DNA of 61,766 nucleotides from SFWF01 sp964599835 (GTDB lineage Bacteria > Bacillota > Clostridia > Oscillospirales > Acutalibacteraceae): assembly GCA_964599835.1 (NCBI GenBank), contig CAZRHF010000002.1, forward strand, positions 1-61,766. The letters are read 5' to 3'. Each line of letters opens with the position of its first letter. The first letter of the stretch is position 1. Position numbers and translations under genes: made by a program. Positions 1 through 7,247 of the stretch are shown here, one piece after another. Under the pieces are notes generated by a model, which did no database searches, was not told where the DNA came from, and saw only the letters and a list, made by a program, of their open reading frames with translations.

Positions 1-534
1 AATGAGGTTATTCATGGAATACCGACCAAGAAGCGCAGGATAAACGCAGGCGATATCGTCAGCGTGGATCTGGGCGCCCTCTTCGAAGGATACCACGGCG
101 ATAATGCTGCCACCTTTGCCTGCGGAGATATCTCTCCCGAGGCACAGCGGCTGATCGACACGACCAGAGAAAGCCTTTACGAAGGCATAAAGATGGCACG
201 TGCCGGTGGCAGGATCGGCGATATTTCCTTCGCAGTGCAGTCGTATGTAGAAGCCCGTGGTTACTCGGTGGTACGAGATTTCGTCGGCCACGGAGTAGGC
301 ACAAGCTTACATGAAGCCCCCGAGGTTCCCAATTTCGGCACGGCCGGAAGGGGAGTTCGCCTTATGCCGGGTATGACCCTCGCCATCGAGCCGATGGTAA
401 ACGCCGGAAAATACGACGTAAAGGTCATGCCGGACGGTTGGACGGTTCTTACCAAGGACGGTTCCCTGTCAGCACATTTTGAACACACGGTCGCCATCAC
501 CTCCGAAGGCCCCCAGATTATGACTATAGCGTAA
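1..534 (+). CDS. map: Methionine aminopeptidase type I, 5' end outside window
   Basis: Removes the initiator methionine from nascent proteins in the cytosol. The reading frame is open from base 1, so about 75 N-terminal residues lie upstream of the window. All five di-metal ligands of the family are visible: Asp in VDLGA, Asp in HGDNA, His in GHGVG, Glu in AIEPM and Glu in FEHT. The signature HGIPTKKRR sits at the very start, and the C-terminus ends normally. It heads the infA-rpmJ-rpsM part of the ribosomal operon, as in most Firmicutes. The next gene starts 11 bases downstream, so the two are co-transcribed. Identification is secure; only the N-terminus is missing. Confidence 0.97.
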   Translation, partial: NEVIHGIPTKKRRINAGDIVSVDLGALFEGYHGDNAATFACGDISPEAQRLIDTTRESLYEGIKMARAGGRIGDISFAVQSYVEARGYSVVRDFVGHGVGTSLHEAPEVPNFGTAGRGVRLMPGMTLAIEPMVNAGKYDVKVMPDGWTVLTKDGSLSAHFEHTVAITSEGPQIMTIA

Positions 535-545
535 GGGGTGCGGAT

Positions 546-785
546 ATGATTCGCGGAATGATAGTGCGTTCGTCGGCAGGCTCCGACAAAGACAACTTTT
601 TCGTGGTTGTAAAAACAGAAAACGGCTTGGTTTATATTGCCGACGGAAAACGGCGGAAGCTCAGTTCTCCCAAGGCTAAAAATCCGAAGCACGTTGCTAA
701 GACCAACCACGATCTAAACCTTCAAAAGATCACAACCGATAAAGCTCTGCGAGCGGCCTTGGCCGAATACCGCAGTAATATATAA
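546..785 (+). CDS. KOW-domain RNA-binding protein (L14e-like)
   Basis: A 79-residue basic protein beginning MIRGMIVRSSAGSDKDNFFVVV, which fits a KOW/L14e-like fold (a reused beta-barrel that binds rRNA). Small proteins of this kind occupy exactly this position, between map and infA, in many Firmicutes (ybzG in Bacillus subtilis). The C-terminal half carries the KxxHVxKTNHxL pattern often seen in these homologues. The gene lies 11 bases after map and 15 bases before infA, inside the operon. A role in ribosome assembly or translation is inferred from family and position only. Confidence 0.8.
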   Translation: MIRGMIVRSSAGSDKDNFFVVVKTENGLVYIADGKRRKLSSPKAKNPKHVAKTNHDLNLQKITTDKALRAALAEYRSNI

Positions 786-800
786 TAAGGAGAAAACGTT

Positions 801-1019
801 ATGTCAAAAGCAGATATGATAGAACTCGAGGGTGTCGTAACCGAAGCATTGCCCAATGCAATGTTCAAGGTACAGATCGACGGCGGACACGTAATTCTCG
901 CAACCATCTCCGGCAAGCTTCGTATGAACTTCATCCGAATCCTTCCCGGCGACAAGGTTCAGATAGAGATGTCCCCCTATGACCTTACAAAGGGACGCAT
1001 AACTTGGCGTTCCAAATAA
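801..1019 (+). CDS. infA: Translation initiation factor IF-1
   Basis: 72 residues, the standard IF-1 length, forming a single OB-fold (S1-like) domain that binds the 30S A site during initiation. The hallmark stretches IELEGVVTEALPNAMFKV, GHVILATISGKLR and PGDKVQIEMSPYDLTKGRI are intact. AAGGAG at 787-792 sits 8 bases before the ATG. It is part of the alpha-operon run, followed 30 bases later by rpmJ. Confidence 0.97.
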   Translation: MSKADMIELEGVVTEALPNAMFKVQIDGGHVILATISGKLRMNFIRILPGDKVQIEMSPYDLTKGRITWRSK

Positions 1020-1049
1020 ACTGACAAAATTTGAGGAGGTATAATCCAA

Positions 1050-1163
1050 ATGAAAGTCAGACCTTCTGTTAAAAAGATTTGCGACAAGTGCAAAGTCATC
1101 AAGCGCAAGGGAAAAGTAATGGTAATTTGCGAAAATCCCAAGCACAAACAGCGCCAGGGCTAA
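1050..1163 (+). CDS. rpmJ: Ribosomal protein bL36 (zinc-binding form)
   Basis: A 37-residue protein starting MKVRPSVKKICDKC. It has the C+ zinc-ribbon residues Cys11, Cys14, Cys27 and His32, so it should bind zinc. It is the small lysine/arginine-rich 50S protein found between infA and rpsM in nearly all Firmicutes. GAGGAGG just upstream (1033-1039) is a strong ribosome binding site. The gene is too short for standard ORF cut-offs but length and motif match the family exactly. Confidence 0.97.
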   Translation: MKVRPSVKKICDKCKVIKRKGKVMVICENPKHKQRQG

Positions 1164-1194
1164 TCCTAGGCACAAAACTATGGAGGTGCAATAA

Positions 1195-1563
1195 ATGGCA
1201 CGTATAGCAGGTGTTGATCTTCCGAACGAAAAAAGAGTTGAGATCGGTCTCACTTATATATTCGGAATAGGTCTTACTACATCAAAAGAGATCCTTGCCG
1301 CTACCGGTATCAATCCCGATACCCGCGTTAAGGACTTAACCGAAGACGATATTGCAAAACTGCGTGAGTATATCGACCACAACCTTCAGGTAGAAGGTGA
1401 CCGTCGCCGCGCCGTTGCTTTCGACATCAAGCGTCTTATTGAGATCGGAAGCTACCGCGGAACCCGCCACAGAAAGGGACTCCCCGTAAGAGGCCAGCGC
1501 AGCAAAACCAATGCTCGTACACGCAAGGGTCCCAAAAAGACCATTGCTAACAAGAAGAAGTAA
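1195..1563 (+). CDS. rpsM: Ribosomal protein uS13
   Basis: 122 residues, typical of S13, a 30S head protein that contacts the P-site tRNA and the 50S subunit. The start MARIAGVDLPNEKRVEIGLTY, the helix-two-turn-helix region with YIFGIG, and the basic tail with GLPVRGQRSKTNARTRKGP are all conserved. GGAGGTG at 1182-1188 is the ribosome binding site. It lies between rpmJ and rpsK in the operon. Confidence 0.98.
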   Translation: MARIAGVDLPNEKRVEIGLTYIFGIGLTTSKEILAATGINPDTRVKDLTEDDIAKLREYIDHNLQVEGDRRRAVAFDIKRLIEIGSYRGTRHRKGLPVRGQRSKTNARTRKGPKKTIANKKK

Positions 1564-1578
1564 GGGAGGAAGGATATA

Positions 1579-1977
1579 ATGGCTACTAAAACTAAGGCTA
1601 CTGCAACTCGCAGACGTCGCGAGAAAAAGAATATCGAGCGCGGTGCCGCTCATATCCAGTCGACCTTCAACAACACCATCGTAACCATCACCGACGCACA
1701 GGGAAATGCTCTTTCCTGGGCATCTGCCGGTGAACTCGGTTTCCGTGGTTCCAGAAAGTCTACTCCTTTCGCTGCCCAGAGTGCTGCTGAAACCGCAGCC
1801 AAGGCCGCTATGGAGCACGGTCTCAAAACCGTTGAAGTTTACGTTAAAGGACCCGGTGCAGGACGCGAAGCAGCTATCCGTGCACTTCAGTCCGCAGGTC
1901 TCGAGGTTAGCATGATTAAAGACGTTACCCCGATTCCTCACAACGGTTGTCGTCCTCCCAAGAGAAGACGCGTATAA
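1579..1977 (+). CDS. rpsK: Ribosomal protein uS11
   Basis: 132 residues, the usual S11 length. This 30S platform protein helps form the mRNA exit region. The conserved core HIQSTFNNTIVTITD and KGPGAGREAAIRAL, and the C-terminal TPIPHNGCRPPKRRRV, are intact. The N-terminus is a short lysine/arginine-rich extension, common in Clostridia. It starts 15 bases after rpsM and is followed 18 bases later by rpsD. Confidence 0.98.
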   Translation: MATKTKATATRRRREKKNIERGAAHIQSTFNNTIVTITDAQGNALSWASAGELGFRGSRKSTPFAAQSAAETAAKAAMEHGLKTVEVYVKGPGAGREAAIRALQSAGLEVSMIKDVTPIPHNGCRPPKRRRV

Positions 1978-1995
1978 TTATTGGAGGTGTATTAA

Positions 1996-2622
1996 ATGGC
2001 AAGATATACCGGAGCAGTATGCAGACAGTGCCGCCGCGAAGGACAGAAACTGTTCTTAAAGGGCGAGCGTTGCTACTCAGATAAGTGCTCTTTCACCGTA
2101 AGAAGCTATGCACCCGGCCAGCACGGTCAGGGACGTAAGAAGTCTTCTGAATACGGACTTCAGCTCCGCGCAAAGCAGAGAGCAAGACGTTTTTACGGTG
2201 TTGCTGAGCATCAGTTCCGTCATTATTTCGAGATGGCAGTTAAAAAGCAGGGCGTTACAGGTACCAACCTTCTCCGCATCCTCGAGAGCCGTCTTGATAA
2301 CGTAGTTTACAGAGCAGGCTATGCTTCTTCCAGAGCAGAAGCCCGTCAGCTCGTAGGTCACGGTCATTTTGAGGTAAACGGACATCGCGTCGACATCGCA
2401 TCCTACCTTCTTAAGGCAGGCGACGTAGTTACCGTTTGCGAAAAGGCCCGCGCTACCGATAAGATCAAGGCTGTAGTTGAAGCTAACTCTGCTAAGCCCG
2501 TTCCCGAGTGGCTCGATGTTAACCGCGACGCTTATGAGGTTAAGGTCAATAACCTTCCCGAGCGTGAGCAGATCGAAGCACCCGTTGAAGAGCATCTCAT
2601 CGTCGAGCTTTACTCTAAGTAA
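1996..2622 (+). CDS. rpsD: Ribosomal protein uS4
   Basis: 208 residues. S4 nucleates 30S assembly and carries an S4 RNA-binding domain (SRAEARQLVGHGHFEVNG). The N-terminal region has CRQCRREGQKLFLKGERCYSDKC, giving four cysteines in the pattern of the zinc-binding form of S4. GGAGGTG lies before the ATG. Its position between rpsK and rpoA is usual for Clostridia. S4 autoregulates its own synthesis in well-studied bacteria, which is relevant to the RNA structure noted just downstream at 2641-2696. Confidence 0.98.
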   Translation: MARYTGAVCRQCRREGQKLFLKGERCYSDKCSFTVRSYAPGQHGQGRKKSSEYGLQLRAKQRARRFYGVAEHQFRHYFEMAVKKQGVTGTNLLRILESRLDNVVYRAGYASSRAEARQLVGHGHFEVNGHRVDIASYLLKAGDVVTVCEKARATDKIKAVVEANSAKPVPEWLDVNRDAYEVKVNNLPEREQIEAPVEEHLIVELYSK

Positions 2623-2640
2623 TAGACTTTTAGTCGTAAT

Positions 2641-2696
2641 AGCCCTGAATATTATCCGCATAAAATACTTCGGGGCTAACAAATCTAATATGCGGA
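2641..2696 (+). promoter_or_regulatory. Interleaved RNA pairing (possible pseudoknot) before rpoA
   Basis: Two complementary pairs are visible in the 89-base rpsD-rpoA gap. AGCCC (2641-2645) pairs with GGGCT (2673-2677), and TCCGCATA (2655-2662) pairs with TATGCGGA (2689-2696). The pairs are interleaved rather than nested, which is the topology of an H-type pseudoknot. The second stem ends 4 bases before the rpoA ribosome binding site GGAG (2701-2704). A regulatory role is inference. Confidence 0.4.
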
Positions 2697-2711
2697 GAAT
2701 GGAGCTTTTAA

Positions 2712-3665
2712 ATGATAGAAATTGAAAAGCCCAGAATTGAAACGCTGGAGTTATCAGATAACGGCACTTACGGCAAGTTCGTAATGGAACCCTTAGAGCG
2801 CGGCTATGCCACCACTCTCGGCAACAGCATGAGAAGAGTTCTTCTCTCCACCCTTCCCGGTGCGGCAGTAACCACCGTTAAGATCGACGGTGTCGTTCAC
2901 GAATTCACTACCGTACCCGGCGTAAAGGAGGACGTAACCGAGATTATCCTTAACATCAAGGAGCTCATCGCCAAGCTTTATTGCGACGGCACCAAAACGG
3001 TTTACATCGATGCTACCGGCCCCTGTGTTGTTACCGGTGCAGATATCAGCACCGATTCCGAAGTTGAGATCCTCAACAAGGATCAGCATATCGCTACCTT
3101 AGGCGAAGATGCAAAGCTCAACATCGAAATGACCGTTTCCAAGGGACGCGGATACGTTCCTGCCGAAGGAAACAAGCCGGAGACCAATATTATCGGCGTC
3201 ATTCCGATCGATTCTATCTACAGCCCCGTGGTTAAGTGTAATGCTACTGTTGATGACACACGCGTAGGCCAGGTAGTTGATAAGGGTCGCCTTACCCTTG
3301 AGGTATGGACCGACGGTTCTATGAGAGCCAACGAAGCAGTATCTCTTGCTGCCCGCGTTCTTATCGAGCATTTCACCCTCTTCCTCGACCTCGCAGAGGG
3401 CGTAGGCGAAGGCGAAAGCATTATGGCCGAAAAGGGAACTACCGAGCGCGAAAAGGTTCTTGATATGACCATCGAAGACCTCGATCTTTCGGTACGTTCT
3501 TTCAACTGCTTAAAGCGCGCAGGTATCAACACCGTCGAAGATCTTACCAACAAGACCGAAGAGGATATGATGAAGGTAAGAAACCTCGGACGCAAGTCTC
3601 TTGAAGAGGTTATTGCAAAGCTCGACAGCTTTGGATTCTCTTTAAGAAAAGGCGAAAGCGAATAA
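2712..3665 (+). CDS. rpoA: RNA polymerase alpha subunit
   Basis: 317 residues, standard length. The N-terminal dimerisation domain (about 1-230) has the family stretch FVMEPLERGYATTLGNSMRRVLLSSLPG-like in form, with GNSMRR intact. The C-terminal domain (about 250-317) carries the helix-hairpin-helix DNA-contact region (RSFNCLKRAGINTVEDL, RNLGRKSLEEV) that binds UP elements and activators. It starts after GGAG at 2701-2704, following an unusual structured gap after rpsD, and precedes rplQ. Confidence 0.98.
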   Translation: MIEIEKPRIETLELSDNGTYGKFVMEPLERGYATTLGNSMRRVLLSTLPGAAVTTVKIDGVVHEFTTVPGVKEDVTEIILNIKELIAKLYCDGTKTVYIDATGPCVVTGADISTDSEVEILNKDQHIATLGEDAKLNIEMTVSKGRGYVPAEGNKPETNIIGVIPIDSIYSPVVKCNATVDDTRVGQVVDKGRLTLEVWTDGSMRANEAVSLAARVLIEHFTLFLDLAEGVGEGESIMAEKGTTEREKVLDMTIEDLDLSVRSFNCLKRAGINTVEDLTNKTEEDMMKVRNLGRKSLEEVIAKLDSFGFSLRKGESE

Positions 3666-3706
3666 TAACCCGGCTTTCAAACTATTCTAGGTAAGGAGTG
3701 AAACAA

Positions 3707-4048
3707 ATGCCCGGAACTCGTAAACTCGGAAGAGCAAGCGATCACAGAACCGCTATGCTCCGCGCAATGGTTACCTTCCTTTTAGAGAACGGCAAGATCG
3801 AAACTACCGTTACCCGTGCTAAGGAAGTACGCGCAATGACCGAAAAATATATAACCCTCGCAAAAACCGACAGCCTCACCTCTAAGCGTCAGGCACTGGC
3901 TTTCATCACTAAGGAGGACGTTGTAAAGAAGCTTTACACCGAGATCGCTCCTAAGTATGCCGATGTTGCAGGCGGATACACCCGTATCACCAAGATCGGA
4001 CCCCGCCGTGGAGACGCCGCTGAAATGGCTATCATCGAGCTTATTTAA
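3707..4048 (+). CDS. rplQ: Ribosomal protein bL17
   Basis: 113 residues from the ATG at 3707, matching the family start MPGTRKLGRASDHR. An in-frame GTG at 3698 would overlap the ribosome binding site AAGGAG (3693-3698), so 3707 is chosen. L17 is a late 50S protein near the exit tunnel. Conserved stretches RAMVTFLLENGKIETTVTRAKEVR and ITKIGPRRGDAAEMAIIEL are present. It is the last gene of the alpha operon and is followed by a strong intrinsic terminator. Confidence 0.97.
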   Translation: MPGTRKLGRASDHRTAMLRAMVTFLLENGKIETTVTRAKEVRAMTEKYITLAKTDSLTSKRQALAFITKEDVVKKLYTEIAPKYADVAGGYTRITKIGPRRGDAAEMAIIELI

Positions 4049-4067
4049 TTCGGTAAATTAAATTTTT

Positions 4068-4101
4068 AAGCCCCGCACTAAAAAGTGCGGGGCTTATTTT
4101 T
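4068..4101 (+). terminator. Intrinsic terminator of the ribosomal operon
   Basis: A perfect 12-bp stem, AAGCCCCGCACT (4068-4079) with AGTGCGGGGCTT (4084-4095), a 4-base loop, and a downstream T-rich tract. It lies 19 bases after the rplQ stop. Confidence 0.95.
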
Positions 4102-4148
4102 GTCTTTATACACAAATTTTAACTATTTTGTTTGGTGGTTTAACCATG

Positions 4149-4177
4149 TTGCAATTTTCAGGAGGTCGTGCTATACT
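4149..4177 (+). promoter_or_regulatory. Sigma-A promoter for the secreted protein gene
   Basis: TTGCAA (4149-4154), a 17-base spacer and TATACT (4172-4177). It lies just after the rplQ terminator and about 60 bases before the first large secreted protein. The leader of roughly 50 bases shows no obvious structure. Confidence 0.7.
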
Positions 4178-4236
4178 AAAATCGTATAATTGCACACATT
4201 GTCGGTGCGTTACATAAAAAATGAAGGGATGATATT

Positions 4237-7227
4237 ATGAAAAACACAAAAAGACTTCTTGCGGTGCTTCTTTCCGTGGCGCTCCTGATCTCCTGCGTCG
4301 TTCTGCCCGTAGCGGCAAACGCAGAAGAGGGCGAGCCCGACGTATGGGACGGAACCAAGGTAGCTCCCGCCGACTCCGATTCTGACGGTGTCTACGAAAT
4401 AAACACTCCCGAGGAGCTTGCTTGGGTAGTGAATTCCGGCTCGAGCAGTAATTTTAAGCTTATGAACGACATCGTTCTTAACGACATCGTTGTTAAGATC
4501 GAAGAGGGCGTAGGCGTTATCTATGAGGCCGACGGCGAGACCCTTGCCGACACCTCCAAGCTCACTCCCTGGACCTCCGGCTCTTTCAAAGGAACCCTCG
4601 ACGGAAACGGTCACGTTGTACGCGGAATTTACATCAGCGCTTCTCAGGAAAGCTATAGCTGGGATAAGGTTGTTGCTTTTATTAAGAGCGCAGAATCCGC
4701 CAATACCGTAATTGAAAATCTCGGCATTGAAGATTCCTACATCTCTCACACAAACGGCGCTGTAGGCGGCTTTATCGGAAACGTTCAGCACGCAAACGCA
4801 AAGGTAAGAAACTCCTATCTCGGAAGCTCGGTTTACCTTGCAGGACAGTCCGGCGGAGGAATATTCGGCTCGGGTAGTATGGGTAATTTCGGACCCAACT
4901 GTATTGAAAACTGCTACGTTCTCGCAACCATTAACTGTACGGGAACCCGTTGGGGTGCTTTTTACGGCGAAACCTGGAGCAGAGGTAACAATTCTAAAAA
5001 TATGTCGATCAAAAACTTCTACTCCTCTATGCGCCTTTGCGGCGAAAGCGACAAATCAGGTTGGTTAACGATTACCAACTCTTACGATGACGTTACGGCA
5101 ACAAGTGGCTATGTCGGCGCTATCGCGGACGGAAACACTATGAATCTCGGCGACGCTTTCTATGCCGTAAAGGGAGACCTGCCGAAGCTTAAGGTATTTG
5201 CCGAACAGGAGGTTTATTGGGGCGGATTCAGAGATTCCGACCTCGAAGGAAACGGAACCTCCGACGATCCCTACCTCGTTTACACTCCCGAGGAGCTTGC
5301 TTACGCTGTAAACACCACCGAAAACAAGGTTTTCCAGCTTCAGAATGACATCGTTCTTAACGATATAACCGTTAAAATCGAAGAGGGCGTTGGCGTTATC
5401 TACGACGCAAACGATAATAAGCTTGAAGATTATTCGGTTCTTAACACCTGGGCATCGGGTGCCTTCCCCGGAACCATCGACGGAAACGGTCACGTTGTCC
5501 GCGGTATGTACTTCAGCGGTGCGGTCGCAAACCCCACCTCCGAAACCGACTGGAAAAACTGCTTTGCCTTCATTAAAACTGCAGCAGATACAACCCTTAT
5601 TGAAAATCTCGGCTTGGAAGATTCTTACGTTCGTTACGAGGGCGGTACCGCTACCGGCTTTGTAGGTTATATTCATTGCAAAGCGGCAACCATCAGAAAT
5701 TCCTATGTCGGAAGCTCTGTTTATCTTGAGGGCTATAACGTAGGCGGCCTTTTCGGCTCGGGTGAAGCAAGTGGTCTGCCCGCAAACGCCGCAACAAATT
5801 GCTACGTAACCGCGACCCTTAACGGAACCGGTGCAAGCACTCGTTGGGGTGCTCTTTACGGAGATATTTGGAGCGTTAAGAGCTGCTCTATGAGCGGTAT
5901 TTATTCTACCAGTCCTTTCTCCTCTAACGGCGACCCCTCCTTCCTTACACACTCATATCACAAAATAACCGAAACCACCGGCTATATCGGCTCCATTCAC
6001 GACGGAAACACTATGTATCTCGGTGATGCATACTATGCCGTTGATGGTGAGTTCCCCAAGCTTAAGGCTTTCTTAAAGGATGATATCGCTTGGGGCGGCC
6101 TCCTTGAAAATAAGTATGCAGGCGGCTCCGGAACTGCAGACGATCCCTATCAGGTTTCCACACCCGGTCAGCTTGCTTATATGGTCTATTCCTACGGTAT
6201 GGCAAACAACGTTAAGATTTATTATGAATTGGTAAACGATATCGTCGTTACCGATCTCGACGTTGTCGATTGGTCGACAGGCGAGGTTAAAGAAGGCCTC
6301 GACTATACCCCTGCGCAGTGGATCTACGGTACAGCTAACGGCGGCGCATCCTACAAGGGAATATCCGGAGAAAGCTGGTTCCAGGGAACTGTAAACGGCA
6401 ACGGATATAAGGTTTCCGGTATCTATTACGAGCCTTATTATGAGGGCCGTGACATCGAAACCGAGGGAAAATGGCCCACCTGCGTAGGTCTTGTTCCCGC
6501 TACCGCCAACAATAGCATCAGCAATATAATGCTGACCGATTCCTATATTGCCGGCGGTCGCTTTTCAGGCGGAATTTCCGCGTATTCAAGCAACAGCAGT
6601 TTAAACAATCTGGTCGTTGCCGATACGGTTACGGTTGTCACAACAAACGTAGGTAAGGAGCACGGATATGTTTATAACAATAACGTGGCAAACTATGAGT
6701 CTTACTCGGCAGCAGGAGTTGTAGGTTACTCTGCCGGCACGCTTAATATGGATAACTGCGGCACAAGTGCGAAGATCGTATGTGCAGGTCATCTTAACGG
6801 CCTTGTAGGTACACAGTGGAATACCACCGTTAACCTCACCAATTCTTACTGCGTAGGATATAGCCCCATAGCAACTGCAGGTGGCGGCGGTACAAACAAC
6901 ATCACAAACGTTTATGCTGATGTGACCGCAAAGGCCGACCCGTCCGTTACCGCCCTCGAAACCGCTCAGATCACAGGCAAAAATGCTCTTGCCAATATGG
7001 ACGGACTCGACACCAACTTCTGGTACGGCGTAAGCGGTCAGGGTCCCCTCCCTTATGCATACGGCGCCCGAATCGTCGACATCAACCGTGACGGTAAGTT
7101 CGAGAAAAATTCCGAGGCAGACGCTCTTCGCGTTGCTATTATCACGGGCGACACCTCAGCCTATTTTGCAGACAGAACCGACGACGGCTTTGTTGATATC
7201 TTCGACCTTGTTACCTTTGTAAAATAA
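4237..7227 (+). CDS. Secreted GLUG-type multi-module protein with dockerin-like C-terminus
   Basis: A 996-residue exported protein. Residues 1-29 are a signal peptide (MKNTKRLLAVLLSVALLIS..., cleavage near VAANA). Three similar modules follow, at about 33-325, 327-615 and 617-940. Each opens with a GxGTxDDPYxVxTPEELAxxV-type line, then NDIVLND and a GTxDGNGHVVRGxY line, then a VENLGIEDSY and GGFIGN stretch, as in GLUG/right-handed beta-helix proteins of Clostridia. Modules 1 and 2 are also similar at DNA level. The last 50 residues (from VDINRDGKF, about 946) form a degenerate two-repeat type I dockerin: calcium-loop-like DINRDGKF and DRTDDGFVDIFDL. The binding target is unknown, and no cohesin is seen here. 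It shares a promoter with the next gene, 20 bases downstream. Confidence 0.75.
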   Translation: MKNTKRLLAVLLSVALLISCVVLPVAANAEEGEPDVWDGTKVAPADSDSDGVYEINTPEELAWVVNSGSSSNFKLMNDIVLNDIVVKIEEGVGVIYEADGETLADTSKLTPWTSGSFKGTLDGNGHVVRGIYISASQESYSWDKVVAFIKSAESANTVIENLGIEDSYISHTNGAVGGFIGNVQHANAKVRNSYLGSSVYLAGQSGGGIFGSGSMGNFGPNCIENCYVLATINCTGTRWGAFYGETWSRGNNSKNMSIKNFYSSMRLCGESDKSGWLTITNSYDDVTATSGYVGAIADGNTMNLGDAFYAVKGDLPKLKVFAEQEVYWGGFRDSDLEGNGTSDDPYLVYTPEELAYAVNTTENKVFQLQNDIVLNDITVKIEEGVGVIYDANDNKLEDYSVLNTWASGAFPGTIDGNGHVVRGMYFSGAVANPTSETDWKNCFAFIKTAADTTLIENLGLEDSYVRYEGGTATGFVGYIHCKAATIRNSYVGSSVYLEGYNVGGLFGSGEASGLPANAATNCYVTATLNGTGASTRWGALYGDIWSVKSCSMSGIYSTSPFSSNGDPSFLTHSYHKITETTGYIGSIHDGNTMYLGDAYYAVDGEFPKLKAFLKDDIAWGGLLENKYAGGSGTADDPYQVSTPGQLAYMVYSYGMANNVKIYYELVNDIVVTDLDVVDWSTGEVKEGLDYTPAQWIYGTANGGASYKGISGESWFQGTVNGNGYKVSGIYYEPYYEGRDIETEGKWPTCVGLVPATANNSISNIMLTDSYIAGGRFSGGISAYSSNSSLNNLVVADTVTVVTTNVGKEHGYVYNNNVANYESYSAAGVVGYSAGTLNMDNCGTSAKIVCAGHLNGLVGTQWNTTVNLTNSYCVGYSPIATAGGGGTNNITNVYADVTAKADPSVTALETAQITGKNALANMDGLDTNFWYGVSGQGPLPYAYGARIVDINRDGKFEKNSEADALRVAIITGDTSAYFADRTDDGFVDIFDLVTFVK

Positions 7228-7247
7228 TACTGTAAGGATTTGATATT

